The notes under the pieces: generated by a model
Told to the model about the DNA's origin: nothing
Database searches by the model: none
Seen by the model: the letters and a program-made list of their open reading frames with translations, nothing else
DNA from: Strigamia acuminata
Taxonomy: Eukaryota; Arthropoda; Chilopoda; Geophilomorpha; Linotaeniidae
Assembly: GCA_949358305.1 (NCBI GenBank)
Contig: OX442320.1
Location: 10,866,259 to 10,930,258 of the forward strand
Direction: 5' to 3'
Length of the DNA: 64,000 bases
Program-made: the position numbers and the translations under genes
Shown: piece after piece, positions 11,660 through 23,960 of the stretch
Numbering within the stretch: the first letter of the stretch is position 1
Layout: each line of letters opens with the position of its first letter

Positions 11660-13250
11660 TTCTTTTTTTAATATATAATTTTCGTTTGTTTTGTTTGGCG
11701 CTGTCTGTGTGCGGCGATTAGTGTCAATAGTTTGATGTGGCGGCCATTAAGGAGTCGCGAACGGGAGTTTTATTAAAGGGAGAGAGTGCCAGATTTGATG
11801 TGGTTGGAAGAGGTGATAAATTTTATTATTTTGTGACACTGGAAAGGTCGAAACAACGATTTCGAGTCGTTCACATCGAGGCTTATTTTTAAGAAATTCC
11901 GTTTTGTGATGCCACCTTTTATAACTACCAATCAATGTTTGGGGTTTTTTAAAACGCCCGATATGGATCTAAATGTTATTTCTAAGGAAATTTTCTATTT
12001 ATTATAAGAAAAATAATAGTTTTATTGGAACATTTTTTTTAGATAGAATTATTATTTTATTTTATTTTATTAAAAGAAATCAGTTTCACCCGATGCATCA
12101 CCATTTATAATCAACGTTCGGGATTTTTTCAAAAACGCCATAGATACGGATCTAAACGTTACGTCCAAGCTAATTTCCAATTTATTTCAACTAAATAACA
12201 CTTTTATTTAAACATTTTGTTAAATCATACTTGTTTATTGATTAATTTATTTAAAAAAATCCGTTTTACCCAATATATCACCATTTATAACTACCGATTA
12301 TCAAAAATGGCCTCTTGGATCCGCGCCGTGACAATCGAGGTAAATTCATACATTAATCGCTATTAAATCAATTAAATTGACACATTTTGATCCACGATAG
12401 GTACAAATCGTTCGTTTATTCATCATCCAATGATTCCAATAAGCATGCAATCGGCAAACGGCAATGAATCCGATCGGAATAGGCGCGAAGCAAAGATGGC
12501 CGCCACGAAGGCAGTAGGTAATTTCGTGTTTATTTCAATTTGCAGTGAGACATGTCAATTACGAGCCGCTTTATTGAGACATTTTGCTCCGCTGTGTAAT
12601 TGCGCTAAACCTCGGTGCACTAAACAGCATGAAAATAGAGTGATGGGCAAAAGTTGAGTGAAAAGAAGAAATTCCTCGTGTTCAGCGTGTTGTTGGGCGT
12701 TTTTCTGCAGCTACCACCATCATTAGTTGGGGATTTGGTTGGTTGGGGATAAATCTGCGGCCCTTGTCAGCTAATGGAGGGGTTTTGAAGGATATTGTAA
12801 TGTTTAGAGGCACCAGCGGGAGGCGCTGGTGCTGGCAGTTGCGCGCAGCGGGGAAACGAGGCTATACGCTGATACAAAGGATCACTTACTCACTCACCAG
12901 CTTCGCCTCACCCCCTAACACCACCCAAACCCCACACCAAACCCCACACCAAAGCCCACACCTAACCCCCTCTTAAGCCCCCACCCCGGGTCTAGTTTGT
13001 TCGTTGGCGAGCTGAGAAAGAAACAAATTCTTTGAAAGGATGTTGGCAAAATGAAGAAGGGATTTGAGTGTGTTGTTTTTGCTAAACTGCATCTCGATGG
13101 ATATCTTGACAAATTGATAAATTGAACTTGAACTTGGGTTGCTTTTTATCTTTTGTTTTAACCGATCGATCTAATTTGTTTAATATGGCCGCCACACGCC
13201 CGGAAGTGCACGCTGGAAAGGAAGCTACGCCATTTTGTGCTTAAATGATG
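11660..13250. other. Wnt6/Wnt1 tail-to-tail spacer, no gene seen
   Basis: From about 11900 to 12310 there are two and a half decayed copies of a unit of roughly 170-190 bp. Shared words are CACCATTTATAA, GGATCTAAA and CGTTTTACC-like. A perfect short hairpin is listed separately. A C/A-rich run of ACCCCACACCAA words lies at 12905-12975. I see no coding sequence or RNA gene. Confidence 0.5.
12810..12832. other. Perfect 9-bp stem, 5-nt loop hairpin
   Basis: GCACCAGCG, loop GGAGG, then CGCTGGTGC. Stem and loop are exact. It lies in the spacer between the 3' ends of Wnt6 and Wnt1, too far from either stop (1.3 and 1.1 kb) to be an obvious 3'-UTR element. Function unknown. Confidence 0.6.
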
Positions 13251-13254
13251 CAGA

Positions 13255-13655
13255 AAAATGAGATAAGTTGGAGAAATTTAAAGAAAAATTGGAGAAAAAT
13301 GAGAAAAATTGAAGAAAAATTGAAGAAAAATGAGAAAAATGGAAGAAAAATGAGAAAAATTGAAGAAAAATGAGAAAAATGGAAGAAAAATGAGAAAAAT
13401 GGAAGAAAAATGAGAAAAATTGAAGAAAAATTGAAGAAAAATTAGAAAAATGGAAGAAAAATGAGAAAAATGGAAGAAAAATGAGAAAAATTGAAGAAAA
13501 ATGAGAAAAACTATAGAAATTAAATGAAAAATTAATAAAAACGCAGAAATTTAAAGAAAAATTTGGAAAAAACGCAGAAAATGAAAGAAATAATGAGAAA
13601 TAACTGCAGAAAAACAACGAAAATTTTTATAAAAAAAAAAAAAAAAAAAAAAAAA
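13255..13655. repeat. GAGAAAAATGGAAGAAAAAT minisatellite with poly(A) end
   Basis: Tandem A/G-rich units of about 18-20 bp (ATGAGAAAAATTGAAGAAAA and variants) ending in a 26-bp A tract near 13630. It lies past the inferred Wnt1 poly(A) site. Confidence 0.85.
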
Positions 13656-13811
13656 AGCAGGAAGAAAATTTAATTTCCAGTTTTAAACCATTCCAAAATG
13701 GCCGCCACGCACCCGGAAGTGCCCACCACAAAGAAACCAACGCCATTTTCAACACAAACCCAAAAACTCCCCCCAAAAAACAAAAAATCCGTAATTTCAA
13801 AAAAAAAATAT

Positions 13812-13817
13812 TTTATT
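13812..13817 (-). terminator. Candidate Wnt1 poly(A) signal
   Basis: AATAAA on the minus strand about 120 bp past the Wnt1 stop. An (AAT)n microsatellite at 13840-13875 lies inside the inferred 3' UTR. Confidence 0.5.
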
Positions 13818-13844
13818 CACTTATAATAATAAAATAACATCAAA

Positions 13845-13879
<35 letters not shown>

Positions 13880-13934
13880 TAATCAAATTCACATTGTACA
13901 CCGAAACAATCCGTTCCGCATCCATATCCACAGT

Positions 13935-16900
13935 CTACAAGCAAGTATGCACAGTTTGTTGGGCTTTACATGTTTTGCACTTGACTTGACAACACCAATG
14001 GAACGTACAGTTACACCTCTCGAGCACCTCGTACTCCTCGGTTCTGTACCCCCGCGAACAACACATGAGATCACATCCGTCCATGCCGATCGACGTGGCG
14101 TTGCACAAACGTCCGACGGTGCCCTGGGTGCCCAACTTGACGTTGCGAACGCAGAAATTGGGCGAGTCCTCGTAGTAAACCAAATCGGGCGGAACGGGCG
14201 ACTTCAACTGCGGGTTCGACGGCTTCAGCTTCGGCAGGCGCCCGTGCTTGAGCGGCCGATTGTTGCCCGCGTTACTGACGAGCACGCGCGAGGCGCCGTC
14301 GAAGCGGTCCTTCAGCCGGTCGCCCACGTCCCTGAACAGCGGCAGCCGCATCCAGCAGGTTTTAACCGTGCACGAACCTGACATCCCGTGACACTTGCAC
14401 TCGCGCCGCATTTCCGTCGCGACGTGCTGCGGGGAAAAAAATAATTAATTAAAATTATTAATTCGGGATTTCAAAGAAATTTTTTTGTTTTTTGATTAAT
14501 TTTTTTTTTTTAATTAATTTTTTTTAATTAGATTTTTTTTTTAATTTACCAAGCGTCCCGCTTCGTTGTTGTGCAGGTTCATGACGTTGCGAAAATTGCG
14601 GCCTCGCTCAGGCGCGTCGGCGAACTCCTTGGCGAAGTTGCGGCCGTAGTGAACGTTGTCGGAGCAGCCGCCCCATTCCCAGCCGGCGCCGGACGGGCCG
14701 CGCTGGCGGTAGTCGCAGGTGCAGGACTCGATGAGGCCTTCGCTGCATGCGCGGCTCACGGCGTGCGCGATGCCTGCCGCCGTGATGGCGTAGACGAAAG
14801 CCGACTCGCGGCACCCTTTTTTTTAAAAAAAAAAAATTAAATTTTAATATGGATTTATTGAATCCCCATATCAAATAAAACGTTTTTACATATCTATTAA
14901 AATAACTTTTTTTTTTAAATTTTTTAAATAATAAAAAAAAAAAATTTCCTTAAAAAAAAAAAAAAAGTTGTTTTAAAATGTAAAAAAATGGATTCCCGGT
15001 GAAAAATAAATGACATTTATATATAAATTAAAAAACTTTTTGTTTTTTGGAATTTTTCAAGGAGCGCTTTTAAGTTTTAATATGGGAGCTCGAATTTCTG
15101 GACACAGAAGCTGTTTGTGGGTATAAATGAAGCGAGAAAGCAATTAGACGCAGTCGGTGCTTTAAGAGCGGGGGTGGACGGGGAAGTGAAGAAAGGGGGG
15201 TGGTGGGGGTGAGTAAAACGCTTTGAAAACTGTAGCCGGGTAACCTAAGAGCTTGTTAAACACTTGAAAAGGCGAATAACTCGAAGGACCCCTGGCTTAT
15301 GTCAAGTGCAAATATTCCACCCTCCATTTCGCAAATGGCTGTTTTGACATGCGTCGGAGTCGGCTCGGCGAGCTCGTTGTAGCGAGGGTGTGCGAGTGGT
15401 GACGTCACTTGTCGGCGGGTCAATTTGACAAATTTGAGTGTCACCACACCCCCGAGGACAAGGAGTGGATTAAGATGCGAGTGTGTGATTTATCGCGACA
15501 ATATTTAGTCGCAACTGGATATTCGAATGGAAAACAGGAAGTGGTGGGTTTTTTTGCGTTTGTTTAAGGGGGATTTGGGTGTTTTTGGGTCGTTTTTTGT
15601 GGGTTTTTGGGTGTTTTTGGGGTTTAAAAACGATGATTTTTTAGGGGGAATAGCGGAAATTGTTTGATTAAGGGATTTAATGGTTTTGGGAGGAAAAATA
15701 CGGTATTTTTTGTAGTTTTTGATGGGATTTATGCAGTTTTAACGTTTGTAATGCAAGAAAAGAGCAAGAAGTTTACTGAATTTTGTAGTGTGTTTATAAA
15801 AATTTGGTAAAATTGATTAAAATACGGTAAAATGAAAATTTTAGGGGCAAAAAAATTTTTTTTATTGTAAAATCTGATAAAATTAATTAAAAACGCCGTA
15901 AAATGAAAAGAAATCACGCGAGATTTTAAAGGGAAGAAATTTTTTTATACCATAAAATAAAGTAAAATTAATTAAAATACGATAAAATAAAAATTAACCG
16001 CTAAATTCGAAAGGAAAAAAAAATTTCCACTGTTAAATATACCTCTAAAATTAAAATCTCATAAAATAAAAAACTTAAGGAGAAATAAATTTTTTTCTAC
16101 CGTAAAATGTGGCAAAATTAATTAAAATACGGTAAAATAAAATTTTGCTACCGTAAAATCTACCAAAATTAATCAATATACGATAAAATAAATTTTTTTT
16201 ACCGTAAAATTGTCAAAATTAATGAAAATACGGTAAAATAAAATTTTGCTATCGTAAAATTTCTAAAAATTAATTACTATACGGTAAAATAAAATTTTTT
16301 TACTGTAAAATTGTCAAAATTAATGAAAACACGGTAAAATAAAATTTTTCTACCGTAAAACCTCCTAAAATTAATGAAAATACGGTAAAATAAAATTTTG
16401 CTACTGTAAAATTTCAAAAAATTAATTACTATACGGTAAAATAAAATTTTTCTACTGTAAAATTGTCAAAATTAATGAAAACACGGTAAAATAATATTTT
16501 TCTACCGTAAAACTTCCTAAAATTAATTAATATACAGTAAAATAAAATTTTTATACGGTAAAATCTCTTAAATTTAATTAAAATACGGTAAAATAAAATT
16601 TTTCTACCGTAAAATCTCGCAAAACCAATTAAAATTCACTAAAATAATAAAACTCTAAAGAAAAAAAAATTCCCCATCAAAAATGACCAAAATAAATGAA
16701 AATAGCGTAAAATATTTAAACGACGTTACCTTGGTCGGTGATTTTTCCGAACACAGATCGCCCCCTCTCGGACGTGTGACAATTCCAGCGCCTGTTCGCA
16801 AATTGATGTTGGCATTCGGAAATTGACAACTGCGCGCCTTTGGCTAAGGCCACCAACGAGCCCGGGTTCTCCCGCACGAGACGTTGCTGCTTCCGGTTCA

Positions 16901-17942
16901 AAATGGAGTACAAACTCGGATCCAAGTAATTCTTGTACGGGTTGCCCCTGATTGAATTGTCCACTAAATTACTCGGTTCTCCCGCCTTGGCCAGAGCCCT
17001 AAATTAAAAAAAATTAAAAAAAATTAAAAAAAAATTTAATTGACCAATAAAAAGGAGCACGAAACGCTTAAAACGGATATAGAACAGGTTGATTTGCATA
17101 AAAGTGATTATTTTATTCAAATTTGCGGGTGAATTTACAGCTTGGACGCGAGACGAAACGGGTGGGCATGAGAAATGGGCGAGATGTGAGTTTGATTGGT
17201 CGAAATAATTGCAAACAAGTGGATTTGACGACGAGTAAACGCAACGAGGGTTAATTGCCGTGGAAAACGGCTGAGGAAACTCGTTTTATAACCCCCAGAT
17301 TTTAAAATATTCAAGTGGGGGAAGCGGGAAAAAAATGCGAGAAATTCCAGTGAATTGTTAGACACGCTGTTTATATGCAGTTAAAAGTCAGGGGAGAGGA
17401 AAAAAATGGAGAAATGAGGAAAAAGAGAAGAAAAGTTGAGAAAATGCGAAGGAAATTGAGGAAAAAGTGAAGAAAAGTGAAGAAAAACGACGAAAATGAT
17501 GAAAAATGTCGAAAAAAGTGCAAAAAGTGAAGAAAAACGACGAAAATTGCAGAAAAATGATGAAAAAAGCGCATAAAAGTGCAGATAAACGTCCAAAGTG
17601 GAAGAAAAACCGCAGAAAAGTAAAGAAAAACGACGAAAATGGAAGAAAAACGAGGAAAAAACGGCAGAAAACATGTTTAAAAAGTGGAAAAAGTCGAGAA
17701 AATCGAAGAAAAATGGCGAGAAATCGACGAGAATGGAAGAAAAACGAAGAGAAACCCCGAAAAAAAAAGCCGAAAACTCTCGAAAAAGCAGAAAAATACT
17801 TTTGGAAAGACAAAAAGTGGTCAAAAAAACGTGCAACCTACCACCACTTTGATCCCCGTCCCTTTTTGGCGCGTGTGAACGCGGGGAAAACGAGCAAAGC
17901 CGACACGGTGACGGCCAAAAGCAGAGCCCGTGGGCTCCGCAT
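13935..17942 (-). CDS. Wnt1: Wnt1 (wingless) secreted ligand
   Basis: Ortholog of Drosophila wingless and vertebrate WNT1. Four exons, 17942-17842, 16998-16730, 14815-14550 and 14426-13935, encode 375 residues (human WNT1: 370). Exon 1 is a signal peptide ([18 protein letters not shown], then FPAFTRA) and the splice yields KWWALAK, echoing RWWGI of WNT1. Other hallmarks: [43 protein letters not shown]-type [29 protein letters not shown], the hairpin [28 protein letters not shown], and [13 protein letters not shown]. The serine of SGS is present, so normal lipidation is expected. The acceptor of exon 3 is odd: eight A residues sit between the T tract and AG. Intron 2 (1.9 kb) holds a 51-bp minisatellite and intron 1 (0.8 kb) another. 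Very secure. Confidence 0.97.
15780..16640. repeat. 51-bp minisatellite in Wnt1 intron 2
   Basis: Tandem copies of ACGGTAAAATAAAATTTTTC then TACCGTAAAAT plus about 20 bp ending in TTAATTA. Each unit contains TACGGTA and TACCGTA, which are reverse complements of each other, so every repeat can fold on itself. About fifteen copies. Confidence 0.9.
17395..17815. repeat. A/G-rich minisatellite in Wnt1 intron 1
   Basis: Irregular tandem words such as GAAGAAAAACGACGAAAATG. Apparent long open frames on both strands here are low-complexity (lysine/arginine-rich on plus, phenylalanine/serine-rich on minus) and not genes. Confidence 0.8.
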
Positions 17943-18098
17943 TGTGCTGCGGCGAAGCGTGCGCCCGGCACGGCAGCGATCGGCGTGGATTTGCGTCGAA
18001 CGTGAGACTCGGCCGGCGACGACGACGATGCGCGCATCAAGTGCGCTCGGTTTGTGCCTGCGAATAAAGTGAAGAGCTGTCAGTTGGAGGACCCCATA

Positions 18099-18104
18099 CT
18101 TATA
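18099..18104 (-). promoter_or_regulatory. TATA-like box of Wnt1
   Basis: On the minus strand GATATAAGTATGG stands about 157 bp before the Wnt1 ATG; a start site about 30 bp on would fall near 18070. A competing reading is a leader intron ending at TTATTCGCAG (18059-18068 region), which would put the promoter further upstream. Confidence 0.4.
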
Positions 18105-18459
18105 TCGTGTGACGGGAGGGTTGTAGGAGGGTGGGGTGTTGGCTTTAAAGCCCCTTTGGTGGTTTGTCTTGCCCACGGGCCATCGTTAATGGACCTCACA
18201 GGACTATGATAAGTCCATGCCCTTTGACCCGCGCGAATTACAATACGTGTCGGCAGGTGAGTTTGACCATTGTTTCTCCCTCTGCCGTGAGAGAGAGAGC
18301 CGGGGCTGGAGGGAGGTCATTCATCCGCTGTTGCGAAGGGATGGGGGTAATGGGATTTCAAGTGGGGGTGTTAAGATTTGGCGTTTGTTTGGTGCGTGGG
18401 ATTTGAGGGTTTTGGGGTTTTTTCGGGGATTTTGGGTCGATTTTTGTCACACTTTGGTG

Positions 18460-19200
18460 CGGGAAATCGGTTTTAGGTGCGGGAAATCGGTTTTTGTTGG
18501 TTTTTGGTGCGGGAAATTGGATTTTGTTGGTTTTTGTATGCAAAGGAATTGGATTTTATCATTTTTGGAGCGAGAAATTGGATTTTGTTGGTTTTTGGTG
18601 CGAAAAATCGGATTTTGTTCATTTTTGGGCAAAACAAGCTTTTGTCGATTTTTGTTGCAATAAATCAGATTTTGTTGACTTTTAATGCAAAAAAAAATCA
18701 AATTTTGTCATTTTTGTATGCAAAAAAATTGGATTTTATCATTTTTGGAGCGAGAAATTTGATTTTGTTGGTTTTTGGTGCGAAAAAGTGGGATTTTGTC
18801 ATTTTTGTATGCAAAGAAATTGGACATTATCATTTTTGGAGCGAAAAATCGGATTTTGTTTATTTTTGGTGCGAAAAATCGGATTTTGTTTACTTTTGGT
18901 GCGAAAAATCGGATTTTGTTCATTTTTGGGCAAAACAAGCTTTTGTCGATTTTTGTTGCAATAAATCAGATTTTGTTGACTTTTAATGCAAAAAAAAATT
19001 GGATTTTGTCACTTTTTGATGTGAAAAATCAGATTTTATCGGGTTTTGATGGGATAAATCAGATTTTAGTCAATTTTAGACGTGAAAAATCAGATTTTAG
19101 TCAATTTTAGACGTGAAAAATCAGATTTTAGTCAATTTTAGACGTGAAAAATCAGATTTTGTCAATTTTAGACGTGAAAAATCGGATTTCGTCAATTTCC
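18460..19200. repeat. 31-bp minisatellite upstream of Wnt1
   Basis: Tandem units of GCGAAAAATCGGATTTTGTT plus a TTTTTGG tail, including a higher-order duplication: a block holding GGCAAAACAAGCTTTTGTCG occurs at 18630 and again at 18930 with the same neighbours. Confidence 0.9.
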
Positions 19201-19819
19201 ACGCGATAAATTGAACTTTGACGTTTTATTCGACATTTTCGGATTTTCCACGTTCTTTTATCGAATTTACGACGCATTTTTTCACTTTTCCCTCCGTAAA
19301 ATCCTAATTCCACACACAAAATTCACTTTCTGATGCCCAAAATCGCATTTCGTGACGTTTAATTCGGCCTGACGTGTTTGGCGAGAGAACAATACACTTG
19401 TTTGACGTGTCGTCCGTGTGTTTCGGTTTTTGCGGTTGGAGTGCGCTCATTAAATGCTTCGTGCGAGTAACTCCGACAAATCATTTCCTTGACGGGCAAA
19501 AAAGGGGGTTTCGCAAACGGATTGTTTGCAAATGGACGGACAGGACGAGTTCATTCGGGGATTAATTGGATTGAGCTTTTGACTTTTTCTTTTCCTTTTA
19601 TAATGACATTTGTTCAGCAAAATGTTGATGGAAAAAATTTGTCAGATTTTTTTTTTTTATTATTATTTTTGAGATTTCTAATCTTTTCATCTAATGTTCG
19701 TTTCTTTTTTTTTTTTTTTTTTTTTCGAGCAACAAACTCGGAGAATCACCCCAGGTAGAACGTAATTGTGTGCGAGGTTAAATTGATGCGCAGTGTGTAT
19801 AAAAACGGGATTTTTCGAG

Positions 19820-21160
19820 GATTTTTGGATGCATTAATTGGTGAGTTTTTGATTGCTTTGCGGCAATAAATCGTGTTAATTGGTGATTTTGATGCAAATC
19901 GTTTGTTTTTAGTGATTCTGATGCAAATTGTTGGTGTTTTTAGTGATTCTTGAAGGAAATTATGCGATTTTTGGTGATTTTGGGGCAAATTTTTGCTATT
20001 TTTGGTGATTTTGGGGCAAATTTTTGCTATTTTTATTGTGATTTTGATGCAAATGGTTGGTATTTTTGGTGTGATTTTGATGCAAATGGTTGGTATTTTT
20101 AGTGAATTTGATGCAAATTGTGGTATTTTGATGCAAAATATGGTATTTTGGTGTAAAGTATGGTATTTTGATGCAAATTATGGTATTTGATGCAAATTAT
20201 GGTATTTGATGCAAATTATGGTATTTTGATGCAAATAATAGGATATTTTGGTGATTTTGATGGAAAAAATAGGATTTTTGGTGATTTTTATGCAAATAAT
20301 GGGATTTTTGGTGATTTTTATGCAAATAATAGGATTTTTGGTGATTTTTATGCAAATAATGGGATTTTTGGTGATTTTTATGCAAATTGTTGGTGTTTTT
20401 AGTGATTCTGATGCAAATTGTTGGTGTTTTTAGTGATTCTTGAAGGAAATTATGCGATTTTTGGTGATTTTGGGGCAAATTTTTGATATTTTTATTGTGA
20501 TTTTGATGCAAATGGTTGGTATTTTTGGTATGATTTTGATGCAAATGGTTGGTACTTTCAGGGATTTTAATGCAAATTGTGGTATTTTAATGCAAATTGT
20601 GGTATTTTGATGCAAATTATGGTATTTTGATGCAAAATATGGTATTTTGATGCAAATTATGGTATTTTGATGCAAAATATGGTATTTCGATGCAAAATAT
20701 GGTATTTTGATGCAACATATGGTATTTTGGTGCAAATTATGGTATTTTGGTGTAAAGTATGGTATTTTGATGCAAATTATGGTATTTTGATGCAAATAAT
20801 TGGATTTTTAGTGATTTTGATGTAAATAATGGAATTTTTGGTGATTTTGATGCAAATAATGGAAGTTTTGGTGATTTTGATGCAAATAATGGAAGTTTTG
20901 GTGATTTTTATGCAAATAATGGAAGTTTTGGTGATTTTGATGGGATTGAAATTTTTTAAATGATTTTTATGCAATTTATTGGTGTTTTTGATCTAATTAT
21001 ATGAGTTTTTGGTGCTTTTGATCTAATTATATGAGTTTTTGATGATTTTGTTCCAATTTATTGGTGAATTTGATCCAAATTGATGCGTTTTTGGTGATTT
21101 TGATCCAATATTTGATGTGTTTTTAGTGATTTTGATCCAATTTAATGTTTTTAAGGATTT
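19820..21160. repeat. Composite minisatellite (GGTGATTTT-ATGCAAAT units)
   Basis: Three related unit types, about 20-31 bp each, alternate: GTTTTTAGTGATTCTGATGC, TATGGTATTTTGATGCAAAT, and GGTGATTTTTATGCAAATAA. A segment near 19915-20060 recurs around 20380-20520, so the array grew by block duplication. The word ATGCAAAT, which occurs dozens of times, is identical to the octamer bound by POU proteins. Confidence 0.9.
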
Positions 21161-23390
21161 TAATCCAATTTATTACTGTTTTTGCTCATTTTATGGTCGT
21201 AAATGGTTCTTGTAAATTTTTTTAATATTCGCTCCAATCTTTTCTCAGCATTTTTGCAAACTCCACGCAAACGACTTTAATCTTCACTTTTCTCCCTGAC
21301 ACTCCGAACAAATTGTTGCTGTAATGAGGTTTCTACACTTGTCATAACCTATAGCAAGAAAAGTAGATGAAACAGAGGGGGAGAGGTGGCGCTGGGTAGG
21401 GAGAAGGAGTGGGAAGGGAGGCACAGCGAGTGAATTTATGGTGGTGGACTGTTGTCTAATTGGTTCCACATTCCAGGGGCAACCACGATTGGACATTTCT
21501 TGATGAATGGAGGAACCTGAATTTTCTCTCACACCCTCTCCCCTACCCTTCCCCTTTACCTCACTTCCGGTTCTTTATACACAGACGTACATACGCACAA
21601 AACAAACATAATCAACGGAAAAAAAAATTGCCCCTCCAAATTGCCCCCCCAGATTGCCAGACAAATTAAATTCCGATCGGGTGTGTTGACCGGAAACGGC
21701 GCGCAACAACACGATTTTGCGGTTTTCATGACATCATACTTAGGTGTATAAGTGATAATTAATAACATCGCGAGAGGGCGGGAAATTCAGTTCTGATGAG
21801 TGGATTTGGTGGGCGGATTCGAAGAACCAACGCCGAGCCCTCGAACAACAAAAAATGTTCTATAAGTATAATGAAAACTTTCCGTTAGGTATAAATAACT
21901 TTTCTCTTTTCCGTTACACTATTTATAACGTAAAATTAAGCCTAACTATGACGGAAAAGTCACTGCCGCAAACTGCGGAAATTGTCCGGTTGGAAATAAA
22001 ATAGAATTTGCATTTAAACCGAACGATGAACGTACGCTTTGTTCGCGACGTTCAGACTTCGTGTGTAGCAAACTTGTGGTGCGATATGCGACGTTTGTGT
22101 TAAGTTGCGTAAAAAAGTGGCGCCTGGTGTTGCATTTTGTAACTATGAGTTTGTAGGACTTAGTTGGTTCGGTTTTGTTGGCGAAATAGTGGGTGATGTT
22201 ATATGCAATGTGTGTTTTTTTATTGCGTTTGACACGTACGGTGGAAAGCGTGGGAAAGTGTTTCCGTTTGCCTCCCCGTGTCTGTTGTTAATTCGTGGAA
22301 AAATTTGCTTTTTTGCTTTACTTTTGCGCCCTGACAAATACAGCCCCACGGTGTGTTGACATCGGGCTTTAAACACACAGTTTTTCTTTTCAGGCCTATC
22401 CACCCGATTATGTTGGACCTGTCGGCTCGCATTCGCCCGGCCTCGTCAACAGAGCCGGATTAGCAAACGGATTAGCCGGTTATCGCGGCATCGCCCGCTC
22501 GTCTTTTCTGCTCCGCCGACTCGCACAGCGCGCGACGTCGCAGGAAATGGAAAAAAAAAGAATCGGAAAAATCCGCAAACGAGGAAAAGCCGTAACTTTA
22601 ACGGGAAAGATGTTAAGCCTTTTTTTGCATGTGTTATTGTTGTAATATGTCGATATGTGTTCGGACAGACGTCACATAGTCAGGGGAAGACCACGAGTCG
22701 CTGGACGCAACACACATTAACGCCGATTAATCCAAAAACGACGATTTCCCGGCCGCAATTAGGCCTAAACCGAGTTGCGGTTGTGTATGCGCGGTTGTTT
22801 TAGTGTTGAGTGTGCGACATTAGAAAATGGCAGTGTATACACAATGGCATTTGGTATATATTAAATAATTCATGCGCAATGGAGATCGTGACAGTTTTCC
22901 TTGGGAATGTGTGGCGCAAAGTGTTCCCACTGAATAGCGAATGGGGAAATGTTGATTTTGGATGTTAATGCGGCGTTTAAAATGCAGTAAATGGCTGGAA
23001 ATTTATTAGTGATTGAGTTGATGAGCTAAGTAGACGCGCGATAGGGCTAAGCTGAAAGATATTGAGCTAATAAAAGAATAAATCTTCACCTCACAGCTAA
23101 CAAATTGCTATACAACTACACTTTTTTTGTTGGCAGTGGGGTGGAAGCAGTAAATAACTTTATCTTCACATAAACGACTCTGAAAAAGTATGCCCCTGTT
23201 TCGGGCATGCGCACTGGTCACGATTTTTGCTATAGGTATCTCAGTCAAGTTCTTGTGTGGTCCATCTTGCAATACTCCACCTGGTGGGTCGCGCTTTATT
23301 CATATTCTAATTGAAAAACAGAAAATAATTCACCATTTTGATTATTTTTAGACTGTTTTTTTTTTTTAATGTTTTTTTGGGGGTTTAGAA
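21161..23390. other. Unique-looking intergenic DNA between Wnt1 and Wnt9
   Basis: About 2.2 kb of mostly non-repetitive DNA in the largest Wnt intergenic space, a reasonable place for regulatory sequence. It includes two short dispersed repeats also found far to the right: GAACGATGAACGTACGCTTT near 22021 (copy at 52274), and GACGTCAC...GTCGCTGGACGCAACACAC at 22668-22716 (copy at 45415-45462). No gene or RNA is supported. Confidence 0.5.
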
Positions 23391-23960
23391 GTGTTTGAAT
23401 TTAGACGTTTTAGACCGGGGGAGAAAGTTTGCGGTAGTTATTGTTTGGAAATGTTTAATTTTAGATGTTTTTAGACCCGGAAACTCTAGGTTTTGCTATT
23501 TTAGACGATATGGATTTAAATTTTGTCATTTTAGACCGAAAAAAAATTTTTGTGGGAATAATTTTTGTAAAATAGTTAATTTTCGACATTTTTAGACATT
23601 TTTTTGATTTTAAGGATTTCGAAAACTCCGGATTTCATCATTTTAAACCGACAAAAGTCTGGATTTCATCATTTTAGACCAGAAAAAATATTTCTTCTAA
23701 TGATAATTATTAAAAACATGAAATTTTAGACATTTTTAGACACTTTTTTGATTATAAGGACCTCGAAAACTACGGATTTCATCATTTTAGACCAACTAAA
23801 GTCTGAATTTCATCATTTTAGACCGATTAAAGTCTGAATTTCATCATTTTACACCAACAAAAGTCTGGATTTCGTCATTTTAGACTAGAAAAATTATTTC
23901 TTCTAATAATAATTATTAAAAACATGAAATTTTAGACATTTTTAGACCTTTCTTAATTTT
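23390..23960. repeat. AT-rich minisatellite (TCATTTTAGACC units)
   Basis: Repeated ATTTCATCATTTTAGACCAA plus AAAGTCTGA words, about 30 bp per unit, with longer repeats of AATTATTAAAAACATGAAAT. Confidence 0.8.

Noticed and set aside
17381-18072. Long overlapping frames on both strands in Wnt1 intron 1
   Set aside because: They translate an A/G-rich minisatellite (K/R-rich or F/S-rich) and overlap the real Wnt1 signal exon on the minus strand.
23180-23225. TGCCC...GGGCA hairpin as an RNA gene
   Set aside because: Only a 5-bp stem with no surrounding structure or promoter.
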